A stretch of 64,000 nt of DNA from Acidovorax sp. sic0104 (GTDB taxonomy: Bacteria > Pseudomonadota > Gammaproteobacteria > Burkholderiales > Burkholderiaceae_C): contig NZ_JAHUWH010000002.1 in NCBI RefSeq assembly GCF_019219095.1, forward strand, positions 372,001 through 436,000, in the 5' to 3' direction. The translations under genes were made by a program, and so were the position numbers. The notes under the pieces were generated by a model. The model was not told the origin of the DNA. It made no database searches and saw nothing but the letters and a program-made list of their open reading frames with translations. This document shows positions 27,216 to 36,106 of this stretch, piece after piece (position 1 is the first letter of the stretch; each line of letters starts with the position of its first letter).

Positions 27216-27911
27216 ATGCGCCGCATGCTCTGCTTTGCGCCCACCGCCCAGCGATTCATCGAAGCCCAGCCGTGGTTCGGCAGCGTGCCTGCAGCCCTGC
27301 AGGAGCGCCTGCGCGCCGAGGTGTTTGCGACCCAGGGCGTCAAGGGCACGGTGATGATGCCCGCCGGCAGCGCGGTGCAAGGCTGGCACGCCGTGCTGTC
27401 GGGGCTGGTGATGCTGCAAAGCCCCGCCAGCAAGGGCCGTTCGTCGGCCTTCATCGGCGTGCCCGACGGCGAGTGGTTTGGCGAAGGCTCGGCCATGAAG
27501 CCGGAGCCGCGCAAGTACAACGTGGTCGCACTGCGACCCACCACCCTGCTGTGCCTGCCCCTGCCACTGTTCGACGTGCTGCGCGACACGCACCTGGCCT
27601 TCAACCAGTTCCTGGTGCTGCACCTGAACATGCGCCTGGGCCAGGCCATGACCATCATCGAAGCGGGCCGCACGCAGTCCACCGAGCACCGCGTGGCGCT
27701 GTACCTGAGCCGGCTGTTCTGGCGCAGCACGCGCCGGCTCAACCTCACGCAGGACGAGCTGGGCCAGTTGGTGGGCCTGTCGCGCCAGACGGTGAACCGC
27801 GTGCTGCAAACGCTGGAAGGGCTGGGCATCGTGTCTCTGGACTTCGGCAAGGTGGCCATCGTGGATGACGACGCACTGAGTGCATACCTTGCCGCCACGG
27901 TGGCATCGTGA
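27216..27911 (+). CDS. Crp/Fnr-family transcriptional regulator
   Basis: 231 residues from the ATG at 27216 (MRRMLCFAPTAQRF), which has AGGAG eight bases upstream; the frame is open back to 27126. An N-terminal cyclic-nucleotide-type beta barrel (about 30-130; AGSAVQGWHAVLSGLVML, GVPDGEWFGEGSAM) is followed by a long dimer helix and a winged helix-turn-helix (LTQDELGQLVGLSRQTVNRVLQTLEGLGIV). There is no Fnr cysteine cluster. It is divergent from the acyl-CoA ligase, with 212 bp between the starts, and is a candidate regulator of that operon. The effector is unknown. Confidence 0.92.
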   Translation: MRRMLCFAPTAQRFIEAQPWFGSVPAALQERLRAEVFATQGVKGTVMMPAGSAVQGWHAVLSGLVMLQSPASKGRSSAFIGVPDGEWFGEGSAMKPEPRKYNVVALRPTTLLCLPLPLFDVLRDTHLAFNQFLVLHLNMRLGQAMTIIEAGRTQSTEHRVALYLSRLFWRSTRRLNLTQDELGQLVGLSRQTVNRVLQTLEGLGIVSLDFGKVAIVDDDALSAYLAATVAS

Positions 27912-27956
27912 ACGGACATGGGCTTGGACATCACCGGGCAGGCTGACTGAACACGC

Positions 27957-29663
27957 TTATTGAACGCTGAGGCGCGCAGCCTTCAGGTCCGCGTCGAAGA
28001 TGAACCTGCGCGGCCAGGCCTGCCACTCCTGCCCCAGGCCGGTGTGGTTGGGGTTGCCGGTGTGCACGAAGGCGCGCACGCTGTCCATCATCACGCCCGA
28101 CAGGGCCAGGCGTCCCGGCTGGTTGGCGGTGCTGTTGGCCGCCTTGGCCAGCAGCGAAGGGCCGAAGTTGCCGAACACGAACGGCAGATCGAAACCGTGG
28201 GCCGCGCCGTACACATCGTTCCAGGGCGCGGGCTGCTGGGCCCAGTTGAACTGGTAGCTCCAGACGTTGGCCTGCTGGGTGCGCAGCGTGTTGAGCAGGT
28301 TGTCGCGGCTCGGGTCGATGAAGGCGGCGCCCAGCAGCTTCATGCGGGCGTTGTAGCCGGTGACCGGTGCGGTGACGGGCAGGTAGGACGCGTCGATGAC
28401 GTCTGCCGGCGTGAGCGTGGTGGGGGCGTCAGGGTTGAAGCCCTGCGTCAGCGCAAATCGCTCTGCATCGGTGATCTTCATGCCGGGCTTGCCGCCCAGC
28501 AGTGCGAGAAACGGCGCAAACAGCTTGGCCTCGTCCAGCGTGTAGCCCGACAGCACGGGCACCTTGTGGTAGCGCCCTGCCCCGATCTCCGCAATGGGAT
28601 CGACCGGAACCACCACTCCATCGGGAATGGGCCCCGACCCGGTGAGGCCGTTCTTGAGCACGGTCTGCAACAGGACGCGGCCGTCCTTGCCGCGCAGGTA
28701 GCTGGCGGTTTGCGCCGGCGTCCAGCCGGCCACCAGCGCGGCCGCCGCTGCGGCATCGGGCGCCAGGCCATCGGCCAGCGCCAGGGCCGCGAGCAGAGCG
28801 CCCGCCTGCGCTGCATACTTGCCGGCTGGGTTGAGCGTGGGGATCGCGCCGGTGGGCAGGTTGGTGGGCAGCGAAATGCCCGCGCTGATCGGCAGAGCCT
28901 TGTGGAACAGGCCTGCGGCCGGCGGCGCGGCGAGCAGTGCCAGCACATTGGTCGCACCGGCTGACTGGCCCATCAGCGTCACGTTGCGCGGGTCGCCGCC
29001 AAAGCGGCCGATGTTGGCTTCGATGAAACGCAGCGCCTGGATGTTGTCCAGCAGCGCGTAGTTGCCGGTGTATGCCTTGCCGCCCGCATGCAGCGCTGGC
29101 AACTGGAAGAACCCCAGGACATCGAGCCGGTAGTTGGCCGTGACCACCACCGCATTGGCCCTGCGCGCCAGTGCGGCGCCGTCGTACACCGGGTCGGCCG
29201 TGTAGCCCGAGATGCCGCTGCCGCCGTGCAGGAACAGCAGCACGGGCAGGTTGTCCTGCGCGTTCGCCGGGCGCCAGATATTCAGGGTCAGGCAGTCTTC
29301 GTTGCCCACGGGCGTGCCCAGCGTCTGGCCGATGGTGTCGTCAAAGCGGTTGTTGGCACCGGGGCCGTACAGGCGGCCCATCTGCAGGCAGGCATTGCCA
29401 AAGCGGGTGGCGTCGCGCTCGCCCGTCCAGGCTGCGGGCTCTGCGGGTGGCTGCCAGCGCAGATCGCCGACCGGGGGCTTGGCAAAAGGCAGGCCTTTCC
29501 AGGCGTAGGTGCCGGTGGTGGCGCTGTCGTCCGTTCCACGCACCGCGCCGTAGCGGGTCTCGCGCAGCTCGGGCGGCGTGCCGCTGGAGCCGCCGCAGGC
29601 CGTACCCATCAATGCTGCCAGCACGGCGGCGCCAAAGCGCACGCGGCGTTGAAAATCAGCCAT
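27957..29663 (-). CDS. Type B carboxylesterase, predicted lipoprotein
   Basis: 568 residues. The N-terminus has a lipobox, ALMGTAC with Cys23 as the lipidated residue. Carboxylesterase/cholinesterase motifs follow: NEDCLTLNIW, oxyanion loop HGGSG (146-150), the nucleophile elbow GQSAG with Ser234, a probable acid in YTLDEAKLF and the catalytic His in AAHGFDLPFVFG. It hydrolyses carboxylic esters, likely anchored at the inner face of the outer membrane or in the periplasm. It converges with the Crp-type regulator upstream in coordinates and is divergent from an AraC regulator, which may control it. Confidence 0.92.
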   Translation of the reverse strand: MADFQRRVRFGAAVLAALMGTACGGSSGTPPELRETRYGAVRGTDDSATTGTYAWKGLPFAKPPVGDLRWQPPAEPAAWTGERDATRFGNACLQMGRLYGPGANNRFDDTIGQTLGTPVGNEDCLTLNIWRPANAQDNLPVLLFLHGGSGISGYTADPVYDGAALARRANAVVVTANYRLDVLGFFQLPALHAGGKAYTGNYALLDNIQALRFIEANIGRFGGDPRNVTLMGQSAGATNVLALLAAPPAAGLFHKALPISAGISLPTNLPTGAIPTLNPAGKYAAQAGALLAALALADGLAPDAAAAAALVAGWTPAQTASYLRGKDGRVLLQTVLKNGLTGSGPIPDGVVVPVDPIAEIGAGRYHKVPVLSGYTLDEAKLFAPFLALLGGKPGMKITDAERFALTQGFNPDAPTTLTPADVIDASYLPVTAPVTGYNARMKLLGAAFIDPSRDNLLNTLRTQQANVWSYQFNWAQQPAPWNDVYGAAHGFDLPFVFGNFGPSLLAKAANSTANQPGRLALSGVMMDSVRAFVHTGNPNHTGLGQEWQAWPRRFIFDADLKAARLSVQ

Positions 29664-29846
29664 GTCTTGTCTCCTTGGGGGTTTTCAGGAATGGGTCGGG
29701 CCTCTCTGAAGCGTCACACTTGCGGCAGGGCCAGACCTCAGCGACGATTGTGTGAACGCATCGCCATCGGCCCACTATCGCAACCGCGCCAAAACAGTGA
29801 CTTCAGAACACCACCCTCGCGTTAACCCTGACCCGGCAGCCCGGCC

Positions 29847-30881
29847 ATGACACCGCGCACCAGTTCCGCCGCGTGGGTGCGCGGCATCGCGGACATGTTT
29901 GCGGCAGAAGGCCTGCCGGCGGCCGACCTGTGCACCGAGGCCGGCATCGACCTGCCGGCGCTGCAGCAGCCGCACACGCGTGTGGACGTGGACCGAGTGA
30001 GCCGCCTGTGGGAGGCTGCAGCGGCGCGGCATGGCCAGCCCGGCCTGGGCCTGGAGCGGAACCTGGCGGCGCGCTACGGCAATGTGGACCTGGTGGGCTA
30101 CGCGCTGGCCTCCGGGCCCAACCTGCTGGTGGGGTTCGAGCACCTGCAGCGGCAGATGGCGCTGATCTCGGACGCCACCACGTTCGAGATGCGGAGCGAC
30201 CCGCGCGGCCAAGGCTACTGGCTGGCGCTCAGCCACATCGGCGCCACCCGGCCCATTCCGCGCCAGCGCATCGAATTCGCGGTGCTCACCTTGTTCACGC
30301 TGTGCTGCTGGCTGACGCGGCGCGACCTGGTGCCGCAGGCGGTGGAGCTGACCACCCCCCCGCCGCAGGACGAGGCCCGCTACCGTGCAGCCTTCGGCCT
30401 GCTTCCGCGGTTCGGGCAGCCCGCCAACCGCTTCTTGCTGGCCGAAGCCGACCTGCTGGCCCCCATCCCCACCCACAACCCCAGCCTGTGGGCACTGCAC
30501 GAGCGCATGGTGGACGCAGAGCTGGACCAGCTCGGCCAGACCCTGGCAAGCACCCGGGTGCGCACCGAGATCGCCCGCGTGCTGCACCTGGGCGAGCCCC
30601 GGCGCGAAGACATCGCAGCGCGTCTGCATCTGACCGACCGCACCTTGCAGCGGCGCCTGCAGGCCGAATCCGTGAGCTACCAGCAACTGCTGGACGACAC
30701 CCGCCGCGAGCTCGCCCGCCAGCACCTGATGGACGTGCGGCGCAGCCTGGCCGAGATCGCCGACCTGCTGGGCTTTGCCGACCAGAGCAACCTGTTTCGC
30801 GCTTGCAAGCGCTGGTTCGGCATGCCGCCCGGCCAGTATCGGGCCCAGGTGCTGCAGGCAGAGCCTGAAGCCGCGTCCTGA
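29847..30881 (+). CDS. AraC-family transcriptional regulator
   Basis: 344 residues. Residues about 15-210 resemble the arabinose-binding-like sensor domain of OruR/ArgR-type AraC regulators ([39 protein letters not shown]). The C-terminal 100 residues hold two helix-turn-helices: [20 protein letters not shown] and [33 protein letters not shown]. It is divergent from the lipoprotein carboxylesterase (183 bp gap), its most likely target. The gap is followed on the other side by selO, 62 bp away. Confidence 0.92.
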   Translation: MTPRTSSAAWVRGIADMFAAEGLPAADLCTEAGIDLPALQQPHTRVDVDRVSRLWEAAAARHGQPGLGLERNLAARYGNVDLVGYALASGPNLLVGFEHLQRQMALISDATTFEMRSDPRGQGYWLALSHIGATRPIPRQRIEFAVLTLFTLCCWLTRRDLVPQAVELTTPPPQDEARYRAAFGLLPRFGQPANRFLLAEADLLAPIPTHNPSLWALHERMVDAELDQLGQTLASTRVRTEIARVLHLGEPRREDIAARLHLTDRTLQRRLQAESVSYQQLLDDTRRELARQHLMDVRRSLAEIADLLGFADQSNLFRACKRWFGMPPGQYRAQVLQAEPEAAS

Positions 30882-30943
30882 AGCGGCCTGCGACCCATGG
30901 CCCTGTCGGCCCGGGGGCATCGGCGGTGCGAGACAATCAGCCC

Positions 30944-32425
30944 ATGAATCAGCGCGCTGACAGCGACACCTTCGCCAACATCGGACTGGCCTGGAACCAC
31001 GGTTTTGCCGCCCTGGGCCCGGACTTCTTCACCGAACTGCGCCCCACTGCGCTGCCAGCGCCCCACTGGGTGGGCACCAGTGCGTCAGTCGCCCAGCTCA
31101 TCGGACTGGATGCGGCCTGGCTCCACAGCGACGAAGCGCTGCAGGCGTTGACCGGCAACACGCTGCTGGCGGGATCGCGCCCCCTGGCCAGCGTCTACAG
31201 CGGCCACCAGTTTGGCGTCTGGGCCGGCCAGTTGGGCGACGGCCGCGCCATCTTGCTGGGCGAGACGGCCAGCGGCCACGAGGTGCAGCTCAAGGGCGCC
31301 GGCCGCACTCCGTATTCCCGCATGGGCGACGGGCGCGCCGTGCTGCGCTCGAGCATCCGCGAGTTTCTGTGCAGCGAAGCCATGCACGGCCTGGGCGTGC
31401 CGACCTCGCGGGCCCTGTGCATCACCGGATCGCCCGGCCCGGTGCGGCGCGAAGAAGTCGAAACCGCCGCAGTGGTCACGCGCGTGGCGCCCAGCTTCGT
31501 GCGGTTCGGGCACTTCGAGCACTTTGCGGCCAACGGGCTGGAGCCTCAGTTGCGGGCGCTGGCCGACTACGTCATCGACCGCTACTACCCGGCATGCAGG
31601 GACACCACCGAGTTCGGCGGCAACGCCTATGCCGCGCTGCTGCAGGCCGTGAGCGAGCGCACCGCGCGCCTCATGGCCCAATGGCAGGCCGTGGGTTTCT
31701 GCCACGGGGTGATGAACACCGACAACATGAGCATCCTGGGCCTGACCATCGACTACGGGCCGTTTCAGTTCCTGGACGCTTTCATCCCCGGCCATGTGTG
31801 CAACCACAGCGACACGCAGGGGCGGTACGCCTACAACCGCCAGCCCAACGTGGCGTACTGGAACATGTTCTGCCTGGCGCAGGCCTTGCTGCCGCTGATC
31901 GGTGACGAAGAACTGGCCAAGCAGGCCCTGGAGTCGTACAAGAGCGTATTCCCCGACGAGTTCATGGCCCGCATGCGTGCCAAGCTGGGCCTGGCGTCCG
32001 AGCGCGAGCAGGACGGCGCCCTGATCGACGGGATCCTGCAATTGCTGGCGAAAAACGGTGTGGACTACACCATCTTCTGGCGGCGCCTGTCCCACGCCAT
32101 GGGCGCGAGCGAGTTCGAGCCGGTGCGCGACCTGTTCGCGGACCGCCAATCCTTCGACGCCTGGTTGCTATCATATTCAGAGCTTTTGGCGCATATTGAC
32201 AGGGCGCCAGCGGCCGATTTGATGCTCAAGACCAATCCCAAGTTCGTGCTGCGCAACCACCTGGGCGAGCAGGCCATCCGCGCTGCGAAACTTGGCGACT
32301 TCAGCGAAGTCCAAACCCTTCAGCGGCTGCTGGAGCGCCCCTTCGACGAGCACCCCGGGCACGACGCCTACGCAGCCTTCCCGCCCGACTGGGCGTCTTC
32401 CATCGAGATCAGCTGTTCATCATGA
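30944..32425 (+). CDS. selO: Protein adenylyltransferase SelO
   Basis: 493 residues from the ATG at 30944. SelO (YdiU/UPF0061) is a pseudokinase-fold enzyme that transfers AMP to Ser/Thr/Tyr of proteins in redox control. Visible conserved stretches are [58 protein letters not shown] and [16 protein letters not shown]. The C-terminus SCSS keeps Cys at the site that is Sec in animals. A dispersed repeat has been absorbed in frame at 32166-32220 (residues about 408-425), in a linker before [15 protein letters not shown]. The stop overlaps msrB by four bases. Confidence 0.95.
   Translation: MNQRADSDTFANIGLAWNHGFAALGPDFFTELRPTALPAPHWVGTSASVAQLIGLDAAWLHSDEALQALTGNTLLAGSRPLASVYSGHQFGVWAGQLGDGRAILLGETASGHEVQLKGAGRTPYSRMGDGRAVLRSSIREFLCSEAMHGLGVPTSRALCITGSPGPVRREEVETAAVVTRVAPSFVRFGHFEHFAANGLEPQLRALADYVIDRYYPACRDTTEFGGNAYAALLQAVSERTARLMAQWQAVGFCHGVMNTDNMSILGLTIDYGPFQFLDAFIPGHVCNHSDTQGRYAYNRQPNVAYWNMFCLAQALLPLIGDEELAKQALESYKSVFPDEFMARMRAKLGLASEREQDGALIDGILQLLAKNGVDYTIFWRRLSHAMGASEFEPVRDLFADRQSFDAWLLSYSELLAHIDRAPAADLMLKTNPKFVLRNHLGEQAIRAAKLGDFSEVQTLQRLLERPFDEHPGHDAYAAFPPDWASSIEISCSS
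32166..32220. repeat. TGCTAT dispersed repeat inside selO
   Basis: TGCTATCATATTCAGAGCTT followed by TTGGCGCATATTGACAGGGC and GCCAGCGGCC lines up with the intergenic copy at 49408-49474. Here it is translated in frame as [19 protein letters not shown]. Confidence 0.75.
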
Positions 32426-32835
32426 CCCACCCCGTACAGAAAACCGATGCCGAATGGCAAGCCTTGCTGCGCGACAAGGGCGCAGAACCCGTGGCCTTTC
32501 AGGTCACGCGCCACGCGGCCACCGAGCGGCCGTTCACCGGCAAGTACGAAGCCCACTGGGCCGATGGCAGCTACCACTGCATCTGCTGCGGCGCCAAATT
32601 GTTCGATTCGGTGACCAAGTTCGACGCGGGGTGCGGCTGGCCGAGCTTCTCCGAAGCCATCCCCGGCGCGATCACGGAAATCGTGGACCGCAGCCACGGC
32701 ATGGTCCGCACTGAAACGGTGTGTGCACAATGCGGTGCCCACCTGGGCCATGTGTTCGAAGACGGCCCGGCGCCCACAGGCCTGCGCTACTGCATGAATT
32801 CCGCATCGCTGGACTTCGAAACCGACAAGCGCTGA
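32422..32835 (+). CDS. msrB: Peptide-methionine (R)-S-oxide reductase MsrB
   Basis: 137 residues. The zinc site is formed by Cys53/Cys56 (CICC) and Cys101/Cys104 (CAQC). The catalytic Cys124 is in [12 protein letters not shown], and [10 protein letters not shown] and [11 protein letters not shown] are present. It reduces methionine-R-sulfoxide in proteins using thioredoxin. The start overlaps the selO stop (ATGA), tying the two redox-related genes together. Cys71 in AGCGWPS is the position that often acts as resolving residue. Confidence 0.96.
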   Translation: MTHPVQKTDAEWQALLRDKGAEPVAFQVTRHAATERPFTGKYEAHWADGSYHCICCGAKLFDSVTKFDAGCGWPSFSEAIPGAITEIVDRSHGMVRTETVCAQCGAHLGHVFEDGPAPTGLRYCMNSASLDFETDKR

Positions 32836-32859
32836 CCGCAGAGACTCCCGCCTGATTCC

Positions 32860-33399
32860 ATGAAAATCCTGATCGACTTTTTCCCCATCCTGCTGTTCTT
32901 CGGGGCCTACAAGCTGTACGGCATCTATGTGGGCACGGCAGTGCTCATGGCGGCCACCGTGGTGCAAATGGGCCTGATCTACGCCATGGAGCGGCGGCTG
33001 CAGACGATGCACAAGGTGACGCTGGTGCTCATCCTGCTGTTCGGCACCCTCACCCTGGTGCTGCAGGACGACCGGTTCATCAAGTGGAAGCCCACGGTGC
33101 TCTACGGCGCCATGTCCGTCGCGCTGGCAGTCGCCTTGTGGATCCTGAAGAAGAATTTTCTCAAGATGCTGCTCGGCGGCCAGCTGGCGCTGCCAGATGC
33201 CGTGTGGACGCGTTTGAACGTGGCCTGGATCATCTACTGCGCCTTCATGTCGGCAGTCAATGCGTATGTGGTCCTGAACTTCAGCACCGAGGCATGGGTT
33301 GATTTCAAGCTGTGGGGCTATGCCTTTCCGCTGGTCTTCCTGATAGGCCAGGGCATCTACATCGCTCCGCACCTGAAAAACGACGAGCCTGTGGCCTGA
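32860..33399 (+). CDS. yciB: Inner-membrane septation protein A homologue (YciB/IspZ)
   Basis: 179 residues with five or six hydrophobic segments. Family-typical segments are [66 protein letters not shown] and [19 protein letters not shown]. YciB takes part in cell-envelope synthesis and septation at the inner membrane. It is co-directional with msrB (24 bp) and bolA (12 bp). Confidence 0.95.
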   Translation: MKILIDFFPILLFFGAYKLYGIYVGTAVLMAATVVQMGLIYAMERRLQTMHKVTLVLILLFGTLTLVLQDDRFIKWKPTVLYGAMSVALAVALWILKKNFLKMLLGGQLALPDAVWTRLNVAWIIYCAFMSAVNAYVVLNFSTEAWVDFKLWGYAFPLVFLIGQGIYIAPHLKNDEPVA

Positions 33400-33411
33400 A
33401 GGATGGAGCCC

Positions 33412-33678
33412 ATGACGACGACCCCCCTGGCGCGGCAGATGCATCAGACGCTGGTTGAGCGACTGGCACCCACGGTGCTTGAAGTGCTGGACGAAAGTGC
33501 CGCCCACGCAGGCCACGCCGGGGCCAATGGCACGGGTTTCGGCACCCATTTCCGCGTCCGCATTTCGTCACCTTTGTTTACAGGCAAGGCCCGGGTTGCC
33601 AAGCACCGCCTTGTGTATGATGCGCTGCAAGAATTTATTGACCAAGGCGTACACGCCCTTGCCATTGAAGTTCTGTGA
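33412..33678 (+). CDS. bolA: BolA-family protein
   Basis: 88 residues from the ATG at 33412; the in-frame ATG at 33403 has no room for a ribosome binding site, while AAGGATGGAG precedes 33412. The BolA fold shows HFRVRISSPLFTGKARVAKHRLVYDALQEF with the conserved His in AKHRLVY. BolA proteins work with monothiol glutaredoxins in iron-sulfur trafficking and as regulators. A small insertion (AAHAGHAGANGTGFG) precedes the core. It lies between yciB and a parvulin gene. Confidence 0.93.
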   Translation: MTTTPLARQMHQTLVERLAPTVLEVLDESAAHAGHAGANGTGFGTHFRVRISSPLFTGKARVAKHRLVYDALQEFIDQGVHALAIEVL

Positions 33679-33746
33679 ACCGGCCGCAGCTATCAGTCGC
33701 CGGATTTCAGCTGGCACAAAACAAACTTTCATTTTTTGGATTCCGC

Positions 33747-34532
33747 ATGAAGAAACAGCTCCTGTCCGGCCTCGTGGCCGCTGCCGTGCTGGGCACGATG
33801 GCCCTGCCGGCTTCCGCCCAGAACGTCGCCGTCGTCAACGGCAAGGCCGTGCCGAAAGAGCGCGTTGAGGCCCTCAAGCAGCAGGTGGAGCGATCGGGTC
33901 GCCCCGTGACGCCCGACATCGAAGGCCAGATCAAGGAAGAAGTGATCGCCCGAGAAATCTTCATGCAGGAAGCGCAAAAGCGCGGCCTGGAAGGCTCCGC
34001 AGACTACAAGCTGCAGATGGAACTGGCCCGCCAGACCATCCTGATCCGCGAACTGTTTGCCGACTACCAGAAGAACAACCCCGTGACCGACGCCGAGATC
34101 AAGGCCGAGTACGACAAGTTCGTGGCCGCCAACTCCGGCAAGGAATACAAGGCCAGCCACATCCTGGTCGAGAAGGAATCCGAGGCCAAGGCCATCATCG
34201 CGTCCATCAAGAAGGGCGGCAAGTTCGAAGACATCGCCAAGAAGCAGTCCAAGGACCCAGGCTCCGGCGCCAAGGGTGGCGATCTGGATTGGGCCAACCC
34301 GTCGAGCTACGTGGGCGAGTTCAGCGACGCGCTGGTCAAGCTCGAAAAGGGCAAGATGACCGACACGCCCGTCAAGAGCCAGTTCGGCTACCACATCATT
34401 CGCCTGGACGATGTGCGCCAGGCCGAGCTGCCCAAGCTGGACGAAGTGAAGCCCCAGGTCGCACAGCAGTTGCAGCAGCAAAAACTGGCCAAGTTCCAGG
34501 AAGACCTGCGTACCAAGGCCAAGGTCGAGTAG
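33747..34532 (+). CDS. Periplasmic parvulin-type peptidyl-prolyl isomerase
   Basis: 261 residues from the ATG at 33747. The signal peptide is KKQLLSGLVAAAVLGTMALPASAQ. The N-terminal SurA-like helices (GKAVPKERVEALKQQVER, EEVIAREIFMQEAQKRGL) precede a parvulin domain at about 130-225 (YKASHILVEKESEAKAII, SKDPGSGAKGGDLDW, VKSQFGYHIIRLDD). It assists folding of exported proteins. The C-terminal tail is Gln/Lys-rich. It is the last gene of the selO-msrB-yciB-bolA run and is followed by a strong terminator. Confidence 0.94.
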   Translation: MKKQLLSGLVAAAVLGTMALPASAQNVAVVNGKAVPKERVEALKQQVERSGRPVTPDIEGQIKEEVIAREIFMQEAQKRGLEGSADYKLQMELARQTILIRELFADYQKNNPVTDAEIKAEYDKFVAANSGKEYKASHILVEKESEAKAIIASIKKGGKFEDIAKKQSKDPGSGAKGGDLDWANPSSYVGEFSDALVKLEKGKMTDTPVKSQFGYHIIRLDDVRQAELPKLDEVKPQVAQQLQQQKLAKFQEDLRTKAKVE

Positions 34533-34589
34533 TCGGCTTCTTGCCGATGCACACCTCGAAGGGCAGCCCGGGCAACCGGTCTCTCTTCC

Positions 34590-34619
34590 AAAAAAAACGC
34601 GGCCCAGGCCGCGTTTTTT
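34590..34619. terminator. Bidirectional intrinsic terminator
   Basis: A7-CGCGGCC-CA-GGCCGCG-T6: a GC stem flanked by A and T runs, so it works in both directions. It is 58 bp after the parvulin stop and 119 bp after (on the minus strand) the DUF1624-type gene. Confidence 0.9.
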
Positions 34620-34737
34620 CATGGGCGCTCGACAAGCCCATGACGGGCTGCGATGGGGTACGTGCCAGCAAAGGCGTTGAACATGGCGCGCGGGCAGTCG
34701 GCGCCGCCGAAGTCTATCCGCCCGCTTGCGGACCGGA

Positions 34738-35520
34738 TCAACGGCCCAGCCAGGCAGCCACCATCAACGCCCCGATCAACACCGGCTGGTGCACCATGTA
34801 ATAGCTCAGGCTCCAGCGCCCCAGCAAGGCCAACGGCGCCAGGAATCCAGGCAGTCGCGCTTGAAGCAACTCAGTGCGGCTCCGCAGCAACCACTGGCCT
34901 GATGCAAGCCCCACCCACATCAAGCCAAGCCACGGCAGCACCGGCACATAGTCTTCCGTGAAGGGCTTGCGCCCCACCAACCCCAGCCAGTTGAGCCAGC
35001 GGCTGTTGAACCAGGGCGCGGCCTCGTGCCAGGGCCCCGTGAGCAGCACATGTGCCAACGGGGGCAGCGCGATGGCCACGCCACCTGCCACCGACAGCCA
35101 CCGGCCCCAGCCCGCCGTGAGCCGGGCCACGATCAGCATCACCGCCATGCCGTGCAGCACGCCGAAATAGATGAAGCTCTGCGGGAACATCACCACCGAG
35201 CCCGCCGTCACCAACAAAGCACACCCCGCGATCTGCAACCAGCGGCGCCCGAACCGCGCCCAGCCCTGCCCCTGGTGCAGCGCAATGGCCTGCCCCAGCC
35301 CGGCGCAAAAGAGGAAGAGGCTCACGATGACCGTGCGCTGCGTGGTCCAGAAAGGGTCCATGCGAAAGTTCTGCGGCCAGAACCCGAGATGGCTCAGGTC
35401 GAAGCAGAAGTGGAACACCGTCATCCACACCATGGCCAGCCCGCGCAGCGCATCCACGCTGTCGTAGCGGGCTGGTCGCGGTGCGAAGGAAAAGGGAGAA
35501 GAAGACGCGGGTCCGGTCAT
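34738..35520 (-). CDS. DUF1624/heparan-alpha-glucosaminide N-acetyltransferase-like membrane protein
   Basis: 260 residues from the ATG at 35520 (AGGAAA upstream). It opens with the family hallmark RYDSVDALRGLAMVWMTVFHFCFDLSHLGF and has seven or more hydrophobic segments. The His in FHFCFD and the YMVHQPVLIG end are typical of the DUF1624/acyltransferase-3-like membrane group, which is thought to acylate extracytoplasmic glycans. The substrate is unknown. It stands alone between the parvulin operon and a tRNA remnant. Confidence 0.88.
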   Translation of the reverse strand: MTGPASSSPFSFAPRPARYDSVDALRGLAMVWMTVFHFCFDLSHLGFWPQNFRMDPFWTTQRTVIVSLFLFCAGLGQAIALHQGQGWARFGRRWLQIAGCALLVTAGSVVMFPQSFIYFGVLHGMAVMLIVARLTAGWGRWLSVAGGVAIALPPLAHVLLTGPWHEAAPWFNSRWLNWLGLVGRKPFTEDYVPVLPWLGLMWVGLASGQWLLRSRTELLQARLPGFLAPLALLGRWSLSYYMVHQPVLIGALMVAAWLGR

Positions 35521-35675
35521 TGGTTTCCTGGTAGGTCGGCTCGGCACGGCGCTTGCCAGCGCCGGTAAACCTGCCAGAGCACCGGCATGGCTTGAAGGCA
35601 TGCGCGCCGACATTCTCCCCCCAGACAGCATGGCCGCAACGGGTCGCCATGATCAGAAGGAACGCCGCAAAGCAG

Positions 35676-35707
35676 AAAGGCCCCGCAGCAATTGCTGCAA
35701 GGCCTTC
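35676..35707 (-). terminator. Terminator downstream of tRNA-Pro remnant
   Basis: On the minus strand, AAGGCCTTGCAGCAATTGCT followed by GCGGGGCCTTTCTG forms a hairpin with a short T run. It resembles the hairpin after the intact tRNA-Pro at 37394-37431 in both sequence and position. Confidence 0.65.
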
Positions 35708-35713
35708 AAACAT

Positions 35714-35762
35714 TGGCCGGAGCGGCGGAATTCGAACTCGCGACCCTCTGCTCCCGAAGCAG
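35714..35762 (-). pseudogene. 3' half of a tRNA-Pro gene (CGG-type anticodon loop), 5' half missing
   Basis: 46 of 49 bases match the 3' part of the intact tRNA-Pro at 37437-37513, from the anticodon arm through the T arm (GTTCGAATTCC) and acceptor strand CGCTCCG to CCA. The anticodon loop reads TTCGGGA, which would be CGG (Pro). Upstream on the minus strand the D arm and 5' acceptor strand (expected CGGAGCG) are absent, so this cannot fold into a full tRNA. A terminator-like hairpin downstream is also shared with the intact gene. Confidence 0.75.
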
Positions 35763-36106
35763 CACCGTACACGGTCCTTCAGGCCGTACGGCCAGGGGTT
35801 CGGGAATCTTTCGAGGTGATGCAGGTGCAACTCGCCCCCGTGCCTATGCAAGCCCTCGAGGCCCACCGCGCTGGATGCAGCATTGAACGCATCGAGCAGA
35901 ACCTTTTTACCCAGGAAGAACGGCCCGCGCATCTTGATGCTTGCTTCAACAGGTGCATCTTCCACCCCCATCGGCGAACCTCGAACTCTCGCGGCTCGCT
36001 GTTTTATCGCCTGCTTCACCAGGCCACACAAAACAGCCCTTACCGATCAGCCTCGCGAGAAACCGACCGACGGCTCGCTCAACGAGGGCCGAAGCCCTCA
36101 CCATGC
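35763..36106. other. 344 bp without a recognisable gene
   Basis: This lies between the tRNA-Pro remnant and the SGNH hydrolase stop. Open frames on both strands run through the tRNA-like segment and have no ribosome binding site or recognisable domain. I see nothing else in it. Confidence 0.5.

Noticed and set aside
35714-35795. A complete second tRNA-Pro(CGG)
   Set aside because: Only the anticodon arm to CCA can be matched. No CGGAGCG acceptor strand or D arm is found on the 5' side, so it is called a remnant.
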